Shown one piece after another: positions 1 through 10,661 of a stretch of 64,000 bases of DNA (its first letter is position 1; the number at the start of each line of letters is the position of its first letter). A program made the position numbers and the translations under genes. Below the pieces are notes generated by a model. It searched no databases and was not told where the DNA came from. It saw nothing but the letters and a program-made list of their open reading frames with translations. This stretch comes from Ryuthela nishihirai (taxonomy: Eukaryota; Arthropoda; Arachnida; Araneae; Heptathelidae), in the NCBI GenBank assembly GCA_038380435.1, contig JAWZYU010000024.1:51174613-51238612 (forward strand). Direction: 5' to 3'.

Positions 1-1263
1 TTGCATTAAATACGAGAAAATTTGTTCAAATTCAGTCTTTTTTCGAATGTTCTGTCCCAAACTTGTAGCTACAAAAAATCGCTTCCAAACTAGGAGAAAC
101 GAAGTCAGCCATCTCTGCAACATCTAAGCAAATCATTTGCATCAAACCTTTCTTTTTATCTGTTTGAAAGAGAAAAAAAAGCGAGTTCTTCTTCTAACAT
201 AAAAGTAAAGAAAATATAAAACTCGACTTAATCTGCTACCAACGATTGTAGGATAACTCAAAGAACGTCTGAGCATCCAAAAAACAAAATAAATCCTTTT
301 CATTATTCCATTTGATGTTAGGATTCCTCTTTTGTTTTTACTTCTTTTTTTTCTCCTCTGTGTTCCTAAAATTTCATCAGAGATAAGAACAAATACTTTG
401 CGCATCTATTTCTCTTAATACTCTTCTTCAATTCCCCCATCTTCATCACTTGACTCTGGTTTCTTTAGATTTCTTACTCCTGCCGGGAATTCCTTCGCGG
501 ATATCCTTAATGACTGTTAACATTCCGCTAATTAATGGAACAGATAAGCCCTTAGGGGGACGTAGAAGAGGGAAGTCGCGATGAAGTTCGAGCGCTTGAA
601 GAAAAAACTGTTGGGTCATGAAGCAAAATTAAAAAAATTACCGGTTGCTAATGCGCATGAAGAAAAAATAGTTCTGGTAATGTAAATTGTATCGTTATTC
701 TTTTTTGTTTGTTTCTTTTATATTTTCCTTTAAGTTTCCTTAAATCTTTACTTCAGTTGATAACACCCAACGTGCACTAAATTAAGTTCTCCCTCAAACT
801 AAGTCATTTTAAGCACTAGTTTTCTTAATCATAATCATCCCCTATATACACAACACCGGTGAAAATATTTGCCAGTAGCAAATTTGCTGATGTCACTCTC
901 AATAATTACACATCAGAGTTTCGTTAATGCGATTTCTTGGCTTGTAACCTTCAACGACAGTTTCTTTTTTATTCGTTTGGGTTATCAAGTTTAATAAACG
1001 CATTAAAGTTTAAGATTAGTTGTTCCATTCCGAGTTTAAGCTATAAACTAGGTTGAAGGGAATAGTTCAATAAGATATGTGGTACACACTGCCTAGAAAC
1101 GATCAGCTGAAGCAAAAATTCCGAATGAGGACTAAAATCGATTGTTTGATTATGCGTTTCTACTGTACGTGAATGATGGCGCGTCACTCCAAATTAGAAG
1201 TCCGCTGAACAGTTCGTTTTTTGTTGGCAAAAAACTTGAATTGTGCGGAAATCCATTGATAAA
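1..1263. other. AT-rich non-coding DNA, no gene recognised
   Basis: No open frame here has recognisable protein features. A short frame starting at 581 (about 30 lysine-rich codons) runs into a GTAATG that could be read as a splice donor, but nothing corroborates an exon. Homopolymer T/A tracts are frequent. I see no RNA gene. Confidence 0.6.
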
Positions 1264-1636
1264 AATGGATATCTCGTCTGGCTATCGTTAAATGGTGACA
1301 ACAGTTTGAAAACAGCCAATATTCAGATTTCAGACACGAATTCCACAGAGATAGACCATCGACGTCCATCACTCAGGATCACCTTTCGCACATTGACGAG
1401 ATGATTCAAGATAATTGCCGGATTTGCCGGATTAAAATCAAGGAAATGGCAACTACTATTTGTTCTGCAAATTGAAAGAGTATCTGGGAGGTCAGAGGTT
1501 TTCGTCAGATAAAAATGTCAAAGAAGAGGTTTTAACCTGGTTGGTAAAGATTTTTACTCTCAGGGAATGGACAAATTAATCATATGTTCGGATAAGTGTT
1601 TGCATAGCATGTCTAAGTGACTATGTAGAGAAGTAA
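1264..1636 (+). pseudogene. Decayed mariner-type transposase (N-terminal and C-terminal pieces joined)
   Basis: Conceptual translation across several frames gives scattered mariner transposase signatures in the right order. A KW..QFEN segment lies near 1290-1315. An RPS.TQDHLSHIDEMIQ-like helix-turn-helix linker lies at about 1363-1410, and an IKEMA segment near 1438. From about 1487 a GGQRFSSD..VKEEVLTWL segment follows, and the frame ends with DYVEK and a TAA at 1634-1636, which is how mariner transposases typically finish. The catalytic core between the DNA-binding part and the C-terminus is missing, so an internal deletion must have joined the two ends. There are in-frame stops (for example just after the KW) and at least one single-base frameshift near 1371. 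It cannot encode a functional enzyme. The assignment rests on motif memory, not on an alignment. Confidence 0.55.
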
Positions 1637-1983
1637 ATTCACGTTGTACCTTCACCTTAATATATTTGCCATTCTCATATACTTTGTTCTTTGTTATGTA
1701 TAGCCATGTGCAACTTACTTTTTGATACTCTTTCGTATAAAATTCTACCCGATCTCTTTAAGGGTCGTGTAGTCTTCCCCTATCCCAATAAGAAAATAAG
1801 ACTGGAAACTGTATAAAAGAATAATAACTAAATGATTGGAGATCTATGAAACATGTAATGGAATACCGACTGTCGTTATTTTCGTCATTGCAAACTTTGG
1901 ACAATAAATTGGTGATTTGGACATATCACACAAATATACTGTTTAAGTTGAGTAAAGAAACTTTAACAACGGAACCTCTATAG

Positions 1984-2278
1984 AAGTGGTTCTCAATCGG
2001 TGCATCGCGTCCAAGGTCCAGGTGTGTTGCGAAATTTTAAGAAAAGAAATACTAGAAAGCAATTTGCACTTTAATACTTTTTTAAATTTTTTTAGATTTT
2101 ATTTCTTTTACATCTTCCTTTGTTATTATTTTTAATGTGAAGCTTAATATATGTTTTTGTTTAAATAAATTAAATTTAAAATATAAGGAACAAAAGAACT
2201 GACATTTAAGAACGGATGTGTGGTGGAATGAATTAGTTCAGAAATGGATCATCAGAGGAAAAAGGTTGAAAAGCACCA
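1984..2278. mobile_element. hAT-like non-autonomous element (MITE), degraded
   Basis: The left end reads AAGTGGTTCTCAATCGGTG, close to the common hAT terminus CAGTGGTTCTCAACC. The right end reads AAAAAGGTTGAAAAGCACCA, its approximate inverse complement (about 12 of 16 positions). Just inside the left end is the subterminal GGTGTGTTGCGAAATTTT motif typical of such elements. An 8-bp target duplication is not preserved, so the exact borders are uncertain. Confidence 0.4.
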
Positions 2279-3077
2279 TAAGGAACAAAACTATAATTAA
2301 ATAATTAAAATCATATATTTTTTTTAATTTTAGTTAATAAATTATCGGTAGAAAGTTTTATTTTTAATTCAAATTTTAATATGTAAATATTTTAGTAATA
2401 GTACACAAGTATTAACTAAATTAATATATCAATGATGTGAGAATATTTTACACCATTAACGTGTTAGAAATTATTTCCCTCAGTTGAGAAGTAGCCACAG
2501 AAGCTACTGAGTCCTTTTGCATCATTAATGATTGGCAGTGGTAACAGGTGATTCTTAAAGATCTAACGTAGAGCCCTTCAAACAACAGCGAGAAATTTTA
2601 TATTGCAATTTGTCTAACGTGGCCTGTGCGACTACATAACTGATTCTAATGTACACCAATGGTGACATGGTTCACGAATCATTATTCAATAAATATAATA
2701 CCCCTGTATCTGAAATACTTCTGTAAAGCGCTTTTTCTTAATCGTTCTTCGATATGATGGCATTTCCATCTTATTCAACAGAAAGTTACACGTTCAACTA
2801 CCTTTCAGCATGGGCACAAATCACGAGCAATGAAGTAATTGGGACCCAAAATTACTTTTTTCCGGTTTACTTCAGATAATCAAAACAATTTTAGTCCTCC
2901 CCCCCCTAAACAACCTGCTATCCACCAATCATTGAATCAACACCATTCAAAGTTGTATATACACCGGAACAGTTCTCGCTTCGTACGTAAGCTCAATGCC
3001 GGCAATGACTCATGGATCAAATGCCGCGAAAAACCAAATGTAATTCTCAGACGAATCCATTTCAAAATCCTTCCTGT
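2279..3077. other. AT-rich non-coding DNA, no gene recognised
   Basis: An open frame of 150 codons beginning at 2839 crosses into the inverted duplication and is C/T-biased low-complexity sequence without protein-like features. Nothing else was recognised. Confidence 0.5.
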
Positions 3078-3711
3078 CGTTTTCTTTTTTCGTTCTTTCT
3101 ATTTTCATTCTTGCCACAGCTGTTTGGCCATATCCTTCCTTCATACCATCAACGCTCCCCTCCCCCACCCCCAATTCGATCTTTTATTCCTTCGCCTTCC
3201 TTCTATCTCCGCTTATTTTTTAAACTCGGCCATTGCATCTATCTTTCCGTCTTTTTATTCCCCATTCACTTCTCTGTTTTTACGACCTTAAATAACTGCC
3301 AAAGCATTCAATTCACGAACGATTGAAATAGAGACCTCATTACTTTCCTTCATCTAAAATAACCGCCAGAGACCAAACCAACACATACACACTGCATCAC
3401 ACACACAAACACGTAAAAAATGCTAACCGATGGTTTGGAAACTTTAATGTTCTCTCCCGCTCAAAGATGGGATGTCCGCCATTTCGAACGTATGGACACG
3501 TATGTGAGTGTGTGTCTGTGTGAGTGCGTGTTCTGGTCTCATTGTTGCTTAAGTGTGCGTGAGTGCGTGGGTGCATGTGCGTTGATATGTGAAGCTTCCC
3601 TTTCCCTAACGGTTTAGAAAGTAATCCGAGACTATACTGCACTCCCCCAAGGGTGCGTTAAAAGTATTGTCCTTTGAATCGCAGATGGTTCCAATGGATA
3701 TTAGAGAAAGC
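3078..3711 (+). repeat. Left arm of a 0.6-kb inverted duplication
   Basis: This arm is the approximate inverse complement of 4301-4917. Shared landmarks in order are a GCCACAGCTG block, a polypyrimidine stretch, AATTCACGAACGATTGAAAT, a TG/CA-rich microsatellite (about 3500-3580), CTAACGGTTTAGAAAGTAAT and TTCCAATGGATATTAGAGAA. The polypyrimidine part gives similar-looking open frames in both arms, but their composition (Ser/Phe/Pro) comes from the C/T bias. The structure is that of a foldback element or an inverted segmental duplication with a 589-bp loop. Confidence 0.75.
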
Positions 3712-4257
3712 GATGCGTTGTTACCATAGCAACAGGAAGGCAATCGCTTTTACAAGAACGGTGAATGTATTTTTTTTCCTTTTTTTTTATCATTCCGAAC
3801 AGTGACCTATCCACAAAATACATCTGCCCAGATTCAATATTCTTCTGGTGTTCTTTACATGTATCGGTGGTGAACAATGGCATCTTGGGATAAGAAACAT
3901 AAAAATTGTCTTAAGTTTCATTCATCGCTAGATTTTCTAATCACTGATCTAAGGTACACTTACTGCGTGGCCAAATTATAATGAACACCTACCTAACAGT
4001 TTATATCATACATATCATACAGTTCTCAAACTATATACTATCATACTATCATACAGTTCTCAAACTTCAAAAAATTATGAATTTTTTTTTTTTAAATTCT
4101 CTTTGAAGTATGTTTTGAAGTACTCTTAAAAGTCCTCTCTCTCAGGTGAGGAACTGTAACATCTATATTTTGTCATAGAGGTCTTAAAAACAAGTCTCTG
4201 ATAAGACTTGAGTAGGGTTTCCCACTTTCTAAAATATTCCTCCGAACGCGAAAGGTT

Positions 4258-4285
4258 AAACGATATTCTATATAGAATATCGTTT
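4258..4285. repeat. Perfect 28-nt palindrome in the loop of the inverted duplication
   Basis: The 28 bases are their own inverse complement, centred on ATATAT (core GATATTCTATATAGAATATC). The palindrome sits about 16 bases inside the right arm boundary. Confidence 0.85.
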
Positions 4286-4300
4286 TAACATTTCAGCATT

Positions 4301-4917
4301 GTTTTCTCTAATATCCATTGGAACCATCTGTGATTCAAAGGACAATACTTTTAACGCACCCTTAGGAGGGGGGAATGCAGTATAGTCCTGATTACTTTCT
4401 AAACCGTTAGGGAAACGGAATCTTCACCCACGCACTCACGCACATTTAAGCAACAATGAGACCAGAACACGCACTCATACAGACGCACACTCAGAAACGT
4501 GTCCATACGTTCGAAATGGCGCACATCCCATCTTTGAGCGGGAGAGAACATTCCAAACTTTCATCGGTTAGCATTTTTTTATGTGTTTGTGTGTGTGGTG
4601 CAGTGTGTGTGTGTTGGTTGGGTCTCTGGCAGTTATTTTAGGTGAAAGAAAGTAATGACGTCTCTATTTCAATCGTTCGTGAACTGAATGCTTTGGCAGT
4701 TATGTAAGGTCGTAAAAACAGAGAAGTGAATGAGGAAGAAAAAGACAGAAATATAGATGGAATGACTGAGTTTATGAAGTAAGCGAAGATAGAAGGAAGG
4801 TGAAGGAATAAAATATCGAATTCGGGGTGGGGAGGGGAATGTTGATGGTATGAACGGAGGATATGACCACACAGCTGTGGCAAGAAACGAAATGCAAAGA
4901 GCCAAAAAGGAAAACAT
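4301..4917 (-). repeat. Right arm of a 0.6-kb inverted duplication
   Basis: This is the inverse complement of 3078-3711 with many substitutions and small indels. The satellite array begins seven bases beyond its outer end, which suggests the array and the foldback share a boundary or that one inserted next to the other. Confidence 0.75.
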
Positions 4918-5231
4918 ATTAGACGCCTAAGAACAAACTACAAAGTTCGTCTTGTCCCCAAACGGAAACTCGCAGCTCGATAATAATAAAACTATAATTC
5001 AAAGTTTCTCTTCGCCACTACAACGAAACTCGCATTACACGCCTAAGAACAACCTACAAAGTAGGCGGTGGACAGCACACGGAAACGCGTATTCAAGCCT
5101 TACAACAAACTACTAGGTTGCTCTTGGTCACCACACAGGAACGCGTATTACATTCCTTCTATATGGAAACGCGCAGTTCGGGAGAAGAATAAAATTCAAA
5201 GTTGCTCTTGGCCACAAAACGGAAACTCGTA

Positions 5232-5843
5232 CAGTCGCTCAAATAAATATCCGAACACTATGGTTGATTACAGAATTTAGGAAAAATATCTGGCAACGAT
5301 TTAGGAATTAGTGATCTGGCAACCTTCGTGTCACGTGATTACAGAATTCAGGAAAAAATTCTGGAGCGTGTACAGCAACTGTTACCGCAACACGCTCCAG
5401 GTACCGTTCACAGCAAACGAACATGTGCAGTTACTGCACACGCTCCAGTTTGCTATGAACGGTAACTGCACACGCTCAATATTTCCGTGAGTGAGCCCAC
5501 ACGATCCAGGTTTTTGTGAGCTCACACGATTCAATGTGCTGTGAACATTAACCGCAACCGCTCCAGTTTGCTGTGAACGGTAACTGCACACGCTCAATAT
5601 TCATTGCATTATATATTCATACGCATTATATATATTAAAAAATATCCGAAAACTATGGTTGATTACAGAATTCAGAAAAAATATCTGGCAACGGTTTTTT
5701 TTCCAGAAATTAGTGATCTGGCAACCTTCGTGTCACGTGACACGAAGGTTGCCAGATCACTAATTTCTAAAAAAATCGTTGCCGGATATTTTTTCTAAAT
5801 TTTGTAATCAACCATAGTGTTCGGATATTTATTTGAGCGACTG
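5232..5843. mobile_element. Pal-MITE copy 1, composite long form (Tc1/mariner-type MITE)
   Basis: The element starts CAGTCGCTCAAATAAATATC and ends with its inverse complement; both ends abut TA, the Tc1/mariner target. The right part holds the family's standard palindrome, centred on TTCGTGTCACGTGACACGAA near 5742. The left arm is followed by a second cassette (about 5360-5600) made of repeated imperfect palindromes around CACACGCTCCAGTTTGCTGT, after which the left arm starts again at about 5639. It therefore looks like a standard copy next to or inside a long variant. No coding capacity. Confidence 0.8.
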
Positions 5844-6244
5844 TACTACACGCCTAACAACAAATCACAAAGTAGCTGTCGGACACCAAACGGAAACGAG
5901 CAGTTAGATAATAATATTATAATTCAAAGTGCCTCTTGGCCACCACACAGAAACGCATATTATACGCCTAAGAACACACTACAAATTGGCTCTTGACTAC
6001 CACACGGAAACTCGCAGTTGGCAATAAAAATAAATTTCAAAGTTCCTTTTGGCGACCACACGGAAATGCACAGTTCGCTAAAAATAAAAATATAATTCCA
6101 AGTTTCCCTTGGCCAGCACACGGAAACTCGTATTGTGTAGTCCCCAACTACGCGCATTTTCAAAGATCGCCTAAATACAGTCGACTTGGACAAATTAAGT
6201 TTTAACTTTCGTTATGTATGCAATTATATGTTCTCATGTGTGTA

Positions 6245-6540
6245 CAGTCTCTCAAAAAAGTATCCGAACACGATGGTTGATTACAGAATTCAGAAAAATA
6301 TCTGGCAACGATTTTTTTTTAGAAATTAGTTATCTGGCAACCTTTGTGTCATGTGATTACAGAATTCAGGAAAAATATCGAGCGTGTACAACAACTGTAC
6401 ACGCTCCAGTTACCTTCACAGCAAACTGGAGCGTGTGCAGTTACTGCACACGCTCCAGTTTGCTGTGAACGGTAACTGCACACGCTCAATATTTCCGTGA
6501 GTGAGCCCACACGATCTAGTATCAAAATAATATGACCACC
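6245..6540. mobile_element. Pal-MITE copy 2a, left arm plus palindromic cassette, right end missing
   Basis: It begins CAGTCTCTCAAAAAAGTATC after a TA, runs through the usual left arm and continues with the GAGCGTGTGCAGTTACTGCA-type cassette also seen at 5360-5600 and 25905-26080. It stops without a right terminus where copy 2b begins. Confidence 0.7.
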
Positions 6541-6542
6541 TA

Positions 6543-6756
6543 CAGTCTCTCAAAAAAGTATCCGAACACGATGGTTGATTACAGAATTCAGAAAAAATAT
6601 CTGGCAACGATTTTTTTAGAAATTAGTGATCTGGCAACTTTCGTGTCACGTGACACGAAGGTTGCCACATCACTAATTTCTAAAAAAAACGTTGCCAGAT
6701 ATTTTTTCTGAATTCTGTAATCAACCATCGTGTTCGGATACATTTTTGAGAGACTG
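6543..6756. mobile_element. Pal-MITE copy 2b, complete short form (214 bp)
   Basis: This is the best short copy in the window. CAGTCTCTCAAAAAAGTATC at the left is mirrored by GGATACATTTTTGAGAGACTG at the right, with TA on both sides. The whole element is one long hairpin with arms of about 100 bp meeting at TCGTGTCACGTGACACGA. The termini carry CTCTC/GAGAG where most other copies have CGCTC/GAGCG, and copy 2a shares this variant. Confidence 0.88.
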
Positions 6757-7130
6757 TACCATAGTGTAAACCATAACAAGTGTTAACTATATTGTAAATA
6801 TTTCTCTGTTTCTGATGTCTTGAACGGTGTTAGCGTATATTTTTGCACCTTCCTCTCAATCAATAAACAATAAATGAGAACAAAATACAGAGTTTGTCTT
6901 GGCCGCTAAACGGAAATGCGTACTACACTCCTAACAACAAACAACGAAGTCGCGGACGACACCATATGGAGAAGCGTATTACACGCCTAAGAACAATCTA
7001 CAAATTGCTCCTATCTAATACGGAAACGCGCAGTTCGCGATAAAAATAAAATTCAAAGTGACTAATGGCCGCCACACGGAAACGCGCATACGCTTAACAA
7101 CAAACTACGTATTACTAGGCATGCAATACG

Positions 7131-8740
7131 TATATCCGTGTGCTGTCCACCGGGCACTTGATAGTTTGTTCTTAGGTGCAAAGAACGCGTTTCCGTGTGG
7201 TAACCAAGGACTACTTTGAATTTTATTTTAATCGCGAACTGCGCTTTTCCTTGTGATGGCCAAGAGCAACTACGTTGTTTGGTGTGTAATATGCCTTTCC
7301 GTGTACTGACCACTGGCCACTTACTATTTTGTTCTTAGGCGTCAAGAACGCGTTTCCTTGTGGTGGCCAAGAGTACCTTTGTAGTTTTGTTCTTAGGCAT
7401 GTAATGAGCGTTTCCGTGTGCTGTCGGGGCGGGGGTGGCTCAGTTGGTAGCGCGCCAGGCTCGTAATCTGTAGTTCCCAGGTTCGAGTCCCAGCTGGGTC
7501 AGCGTTGAGATTTCTCTCCACAAAATCCCCCGCCCTGCCCACGGTCAGTAGGGGACACCGATGGGCTTGGAAAGGCCGCCGTCCGTCGGATGGGACGTTA
7601 AGCCGTGGCCCCGTGTTCGGGAGAGCCATACCCTGTGCATGTTAAAGAACACGCTGGATGGCCTTGACGGGAGTCTACCATCTGTCTCCCAACAGCTGTT
7701 CCAGTTGGTCCCCTCCCCCAACCTTCTCTGAGTCTTCGGGGTCCATGTGACCTGGCCATTTAGCCCATGGTGTGCAAAAAAGTGCCGCTCAGAGGAAAAA
7801 CAACCCAACCCGTGTGTTGTCCACCGACAACTTTGTACTCCGTTCTTAGGAGTGTAGTATGTGTTTCCGTGTGGTGGCCTAGAGTCACTTTGAATTTTGC
7901 ACCTCTCGCGAACTGTGCATTTCCTTATGGTGTCCAAGAGCAACTTAAACTATATTTTCATTATTAATATTATCGAACTGCGTGGTGGCCAAGAGCTACC
8001 ATGGAGCATGTGGTGCATGTGGTGGCCACAGCAATTTGGCACGTTATGTCCACATAGCACGTTTGCGTGGTGCAGCGTCCATGCAACACATTTGCATTTG
8101 GTGGCCAACAGCAATTTGGTGTGCAATATGCCTTTCTGTGTGCTGTCCAAACACTTGGTATGTTTGTTCTTAAGCGTGAAGAACGCGTTTTCGTGTGGTG
8201 GCCAAACACCACTTTGATTTTTATTTTTATCCGAATTTCACGTTTCTGTTGGGTGTCCAATAACAACTTAGACTTAAATTGTAATACGTGTTTCCGTGTG
8301 TTGGCCACCAGCAACTTTGTAGTTTGTTCTTAGGCATGTAATATGACTTTCTGATAGTGGGCAATGAGTACTTTGATTTTGATTTGTTATCTCAAATTAC
8401 GCGTTTCCACGTGATGGCGAAGTGTTTCTTTGTAGTTTGTTATTAGGCGTGTAATGCGCGTTTACATGTGTTGTCCACCGGCTACTTGGTACGTTGTTCT
8501 TAGGAGTGTAATACACGTTTCCGTGTGGCGGCCAAAAACCACTTTGTAGTTTGTTGTTAGGCGTCTAATACGCGTTTCCGTGTGCTGTCCACCGCCCACT
8601 TCGTAGTGTATTCTTAGGCGTCAAGAATTGGTTTCCGTGTGGTGGGCAAACGCTACTTGGAATTTTACTTTCATTACGAATTGCACGTTTGCATATGGTG
8701 GCCAACAGCAATTTGGTAGTTGTTGTTAGGCGTGAAATAA
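7131..8740 (-). repeat. Satellite array, reverse orientation
   Basis: These are the same two subunits as at 4924-7130, now inverted. One reads like GCGTTTCCGTGTGGTGGCCA, then AACTTTGTAGTTTGTTCTTA and GGCGTGTAAT; the other carries TTTTATTTTTATCGCGAACTGC. The orientation switches close to 7120-7140. A SINE-A copy interrupts one unit at 7426-7810. Unit-to-unit divergence is high, and several units near 8000-8150 contain TGGTGCATGTGGTGGCC-like rearrangements. Confidence 0.75.
7426..7810 (+). mobile_element. SINE-A copy 1, full length, with target-site duplication
   Basis: A tRNA-derived SINE. The head carries a GTGGCTCAGTTGGTAGCGCG A-box region and a GGTTCGAGTCC B box for RNA polymerase III. The anticodon-loop equivalent reads CTCGTAA. 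A conserved body (GGATGGGACGTTAAGCCGTG, GTTAAAGAACACGCTGGATG) follows, and the tail ends AAACAACCCAACC. An 11-bp flanking repeat, CGTGTG(C/T)TGTC, lies at 7415-7425 and 7811-7821, so it inserted into a satellite unit. Open frames across it are not genes. Confidence 0.9.
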
Positions 8741-8744
8741 ATTT

Positions 8745-9960
8745 TTAATAATAATAATGATTATTCAAATTCAGGAATTTCCGACGTTTAGATGGCGCTG
8801 CAGTCGCATAGCTTACACTGTGTCTATTGAAGCTTGCCTTCTTTTTCCTCAGACACTCTTTGATAGGAAGCGTTAGGGAAATTAAAGGGGGAGTCTAAGC
8901 TTAAAAATGTAGGGTACTACTGGATTAGATTTATTCTAAAATATCTTCTTATTACACTTTGATTTCATTTAACTTTTGCCAGACACCAAGTCCAGACACC
9001 ATCGGCGGAAACGGGGGTTCAGAAAAGGGTCCCAACTGACATCTCTTAGGGAAAGGCAGGAGTTTCACATCAGTGTATTTTTTCTAAAGTTTACAGGATA
9101 GAATTATGTCATCCAGTTGACAATGGTTCATATTCCCATCTGATGATGATGACGTTTTCAACACCATCGGCGGGAATTTGGATGAAAGAGGTATTTGGGA
9201 TTATTAAGGCCGTGTTCACGATGTTCACAATTAGTTTTAAATAGGACATGGATTTCAACTCATTAAAAGATTTTCACATTTTAAATCGTGGGAAAGTCAT
9301 GATTTGAGCATTTGGTTGTGACTGTTTCTTCTTTGTGTTTGCGGAAAGAAATAAGAATACACTGAGGACGGAGAAGGTAAGGAATTCTGTAAATTTCTCT
9401 TTAAAATCGAAGCAAAAAATGAAGTGTGTAAAAAAAAGGAATACAACAAAAGTCTTTGTCTCCTTTTGTATGAGTAATAGTGATGACATTAAGAATTATT
9501 AAATTTCCAGCTGTTGTCTGCTTTAAAGAACGTCATATCAGACCTGTGTGCAATTGTCAATATTCAAATATAAAGTGTAGCAGTTTGAAATCTTGTCGCG
9601 TTCTTCGGGAACAATAAATACCGACTTTCTCTTAATATCCATTGAAATGAAATATAATTAGATTCCTCAGCGTAGAAGTTTTTCTAGAGTAAGCAATCGT
9701 AACAATGAATAATAGATTATTAGAGGGTACAGACCAATGTAACTCCATACAGATAGGAAACTAATGTTAAAAATCAGCCCTCTGCCCGATATCAGCGCCT
9801 CTACCGTCATGGGTATGTACTACTCACTTCAATTTCCCTCCGTATGATTAATATTCAAAAGTATAAAAAAAAATCTTAGTTTTTCGTAATATATATATAT
9901 TTATATAAAATCTAATAATATTATATTAATATTTATATCATATTATATATCATATTATAT
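8745..9960. other. Unassigned DNA, no gene recognised
   Basis: Mixed composition at 8760-9200, then AT-rich. The phrase ACACCATCGGCGG occurs twice (near 8996 and 9161), suggesting an old repeat. The small open frame on the minus strand at 9274-9489 is Phe/Lys-rich low-complexity sequence. Confidence 0.45.
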
Positions 9961-9965
9961 AAATG

Positions 9966-10050
9966 TTCGAATCCTCTTTAATTTTTATTCGGAAACTTTC
10001 AAATTTTAATTTCAGCTATATTTGACTTATTACTGTATTTAAAAAAAAAA
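9966..10050 (+). repeat. Left arm of a widely spaced inverted repeat
   Basis: This segment (TCGAATCCTCTTTAATTTTT, then CAGCTATATTTGACTTATTA, then CTGTATTTAAA) is inversely repeated at 11810-11926. The pair could be termini of an AT-rich mobile element of about 1.96 kb. Flanking DNA is AT-rich, so I could not find a convincing target duplication. Confidence 0.6.
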
Positions 10051-10661
10051 TTTAATAAAATTCAATGGAATTAATAAAATTAAATCGAAATAACTTATTT
10101 TTCAAATAATAATAAATCAAATGGTAATAAAATTCAATCGAAATTATTTATTTTTCAAAAAGTTCACAACACAATAAACTTTAAATATTCAATAATATTT
10201 AGATTAATAATAATAAGCATATTATATTATTTACCCAGTTTTTAATTTGAAATTTAATCTTAGCTATATTAAATCACTTAAATTTTACTCTCGTTTAATT
10301 TCTCCTCATGCCGCTAATGTCACTGATATCGGTTAACAGCTATCTGGTTACTTTAATTTTCTCAGAGATCAGAGATCATGGTTGACTACAACAGAGTACG
10401 GGTGCAGTGCACCCATATCTCCTTCATTTATAATAAAAAAAAGAGGCGAATTGTGCACATGAGATGAATTGATAAATAAATAAATCAAAAAAAAAAGATC
10501 TCACAAGCAAACATTTACGTGGAGGACAAACAAACAAATATATATTTGCTTTAGGAGTGGGAAATCAGGACGAAGTTTAAGCTAGTCGTAAAGGATCAAG
10601 AATCTAAATTAAAGACTTAGGCTTCATGAACTTCTTTTGAAATCATGGTCATTATCTAACA

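Larger units (their letters stand above)
4924..7130 (+). repeat. Satellite array, forward orientation (two alternating subunits)
   Basis: The array is built from roughly 55-60-bp units of two kinds. One contains CGCCTAAGAACAAACTACAA; the other contains GCAGTTCG..AATAAAAATAAAATTCAAAG. Both end in a shared segment like GCCACCACACGGAAACGCG. The array is broken by the Pal-MITEs at 5232-5843 and 6245-6756 and by about 110 bp of unrelated AT-rich sequence before 6870. Units are substantially diverged. Confidence 0.75.

Noticed and set aside
581..683. Short lysine-rich frame followed by GTAATG, possibly a first coding exon
   Set aside because: About 30 codons with no domain and no acceptor-linked continuation; too little to support an exon.
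2839..3291. 150-codon frame on the plus strand
   Set aside because: C/T-biased composition, crossing the border of the inverted duplication. The similar frame in the other arm follows from the duplication.
6770..6880. Possible LTR fragment with AATAAA-like signals
   Set aside because: No second copy, no TG..CA borders and no retroviral-type coding sequence nearby.
7426..7500. Possible tRNA gene with anticodon CGT
   Set aside because: The anticodon stem is mismatched, the acceptor stem does not pair, and the sequence continues into the SINE body. The same module occurs in all full-length SINE-A copies.
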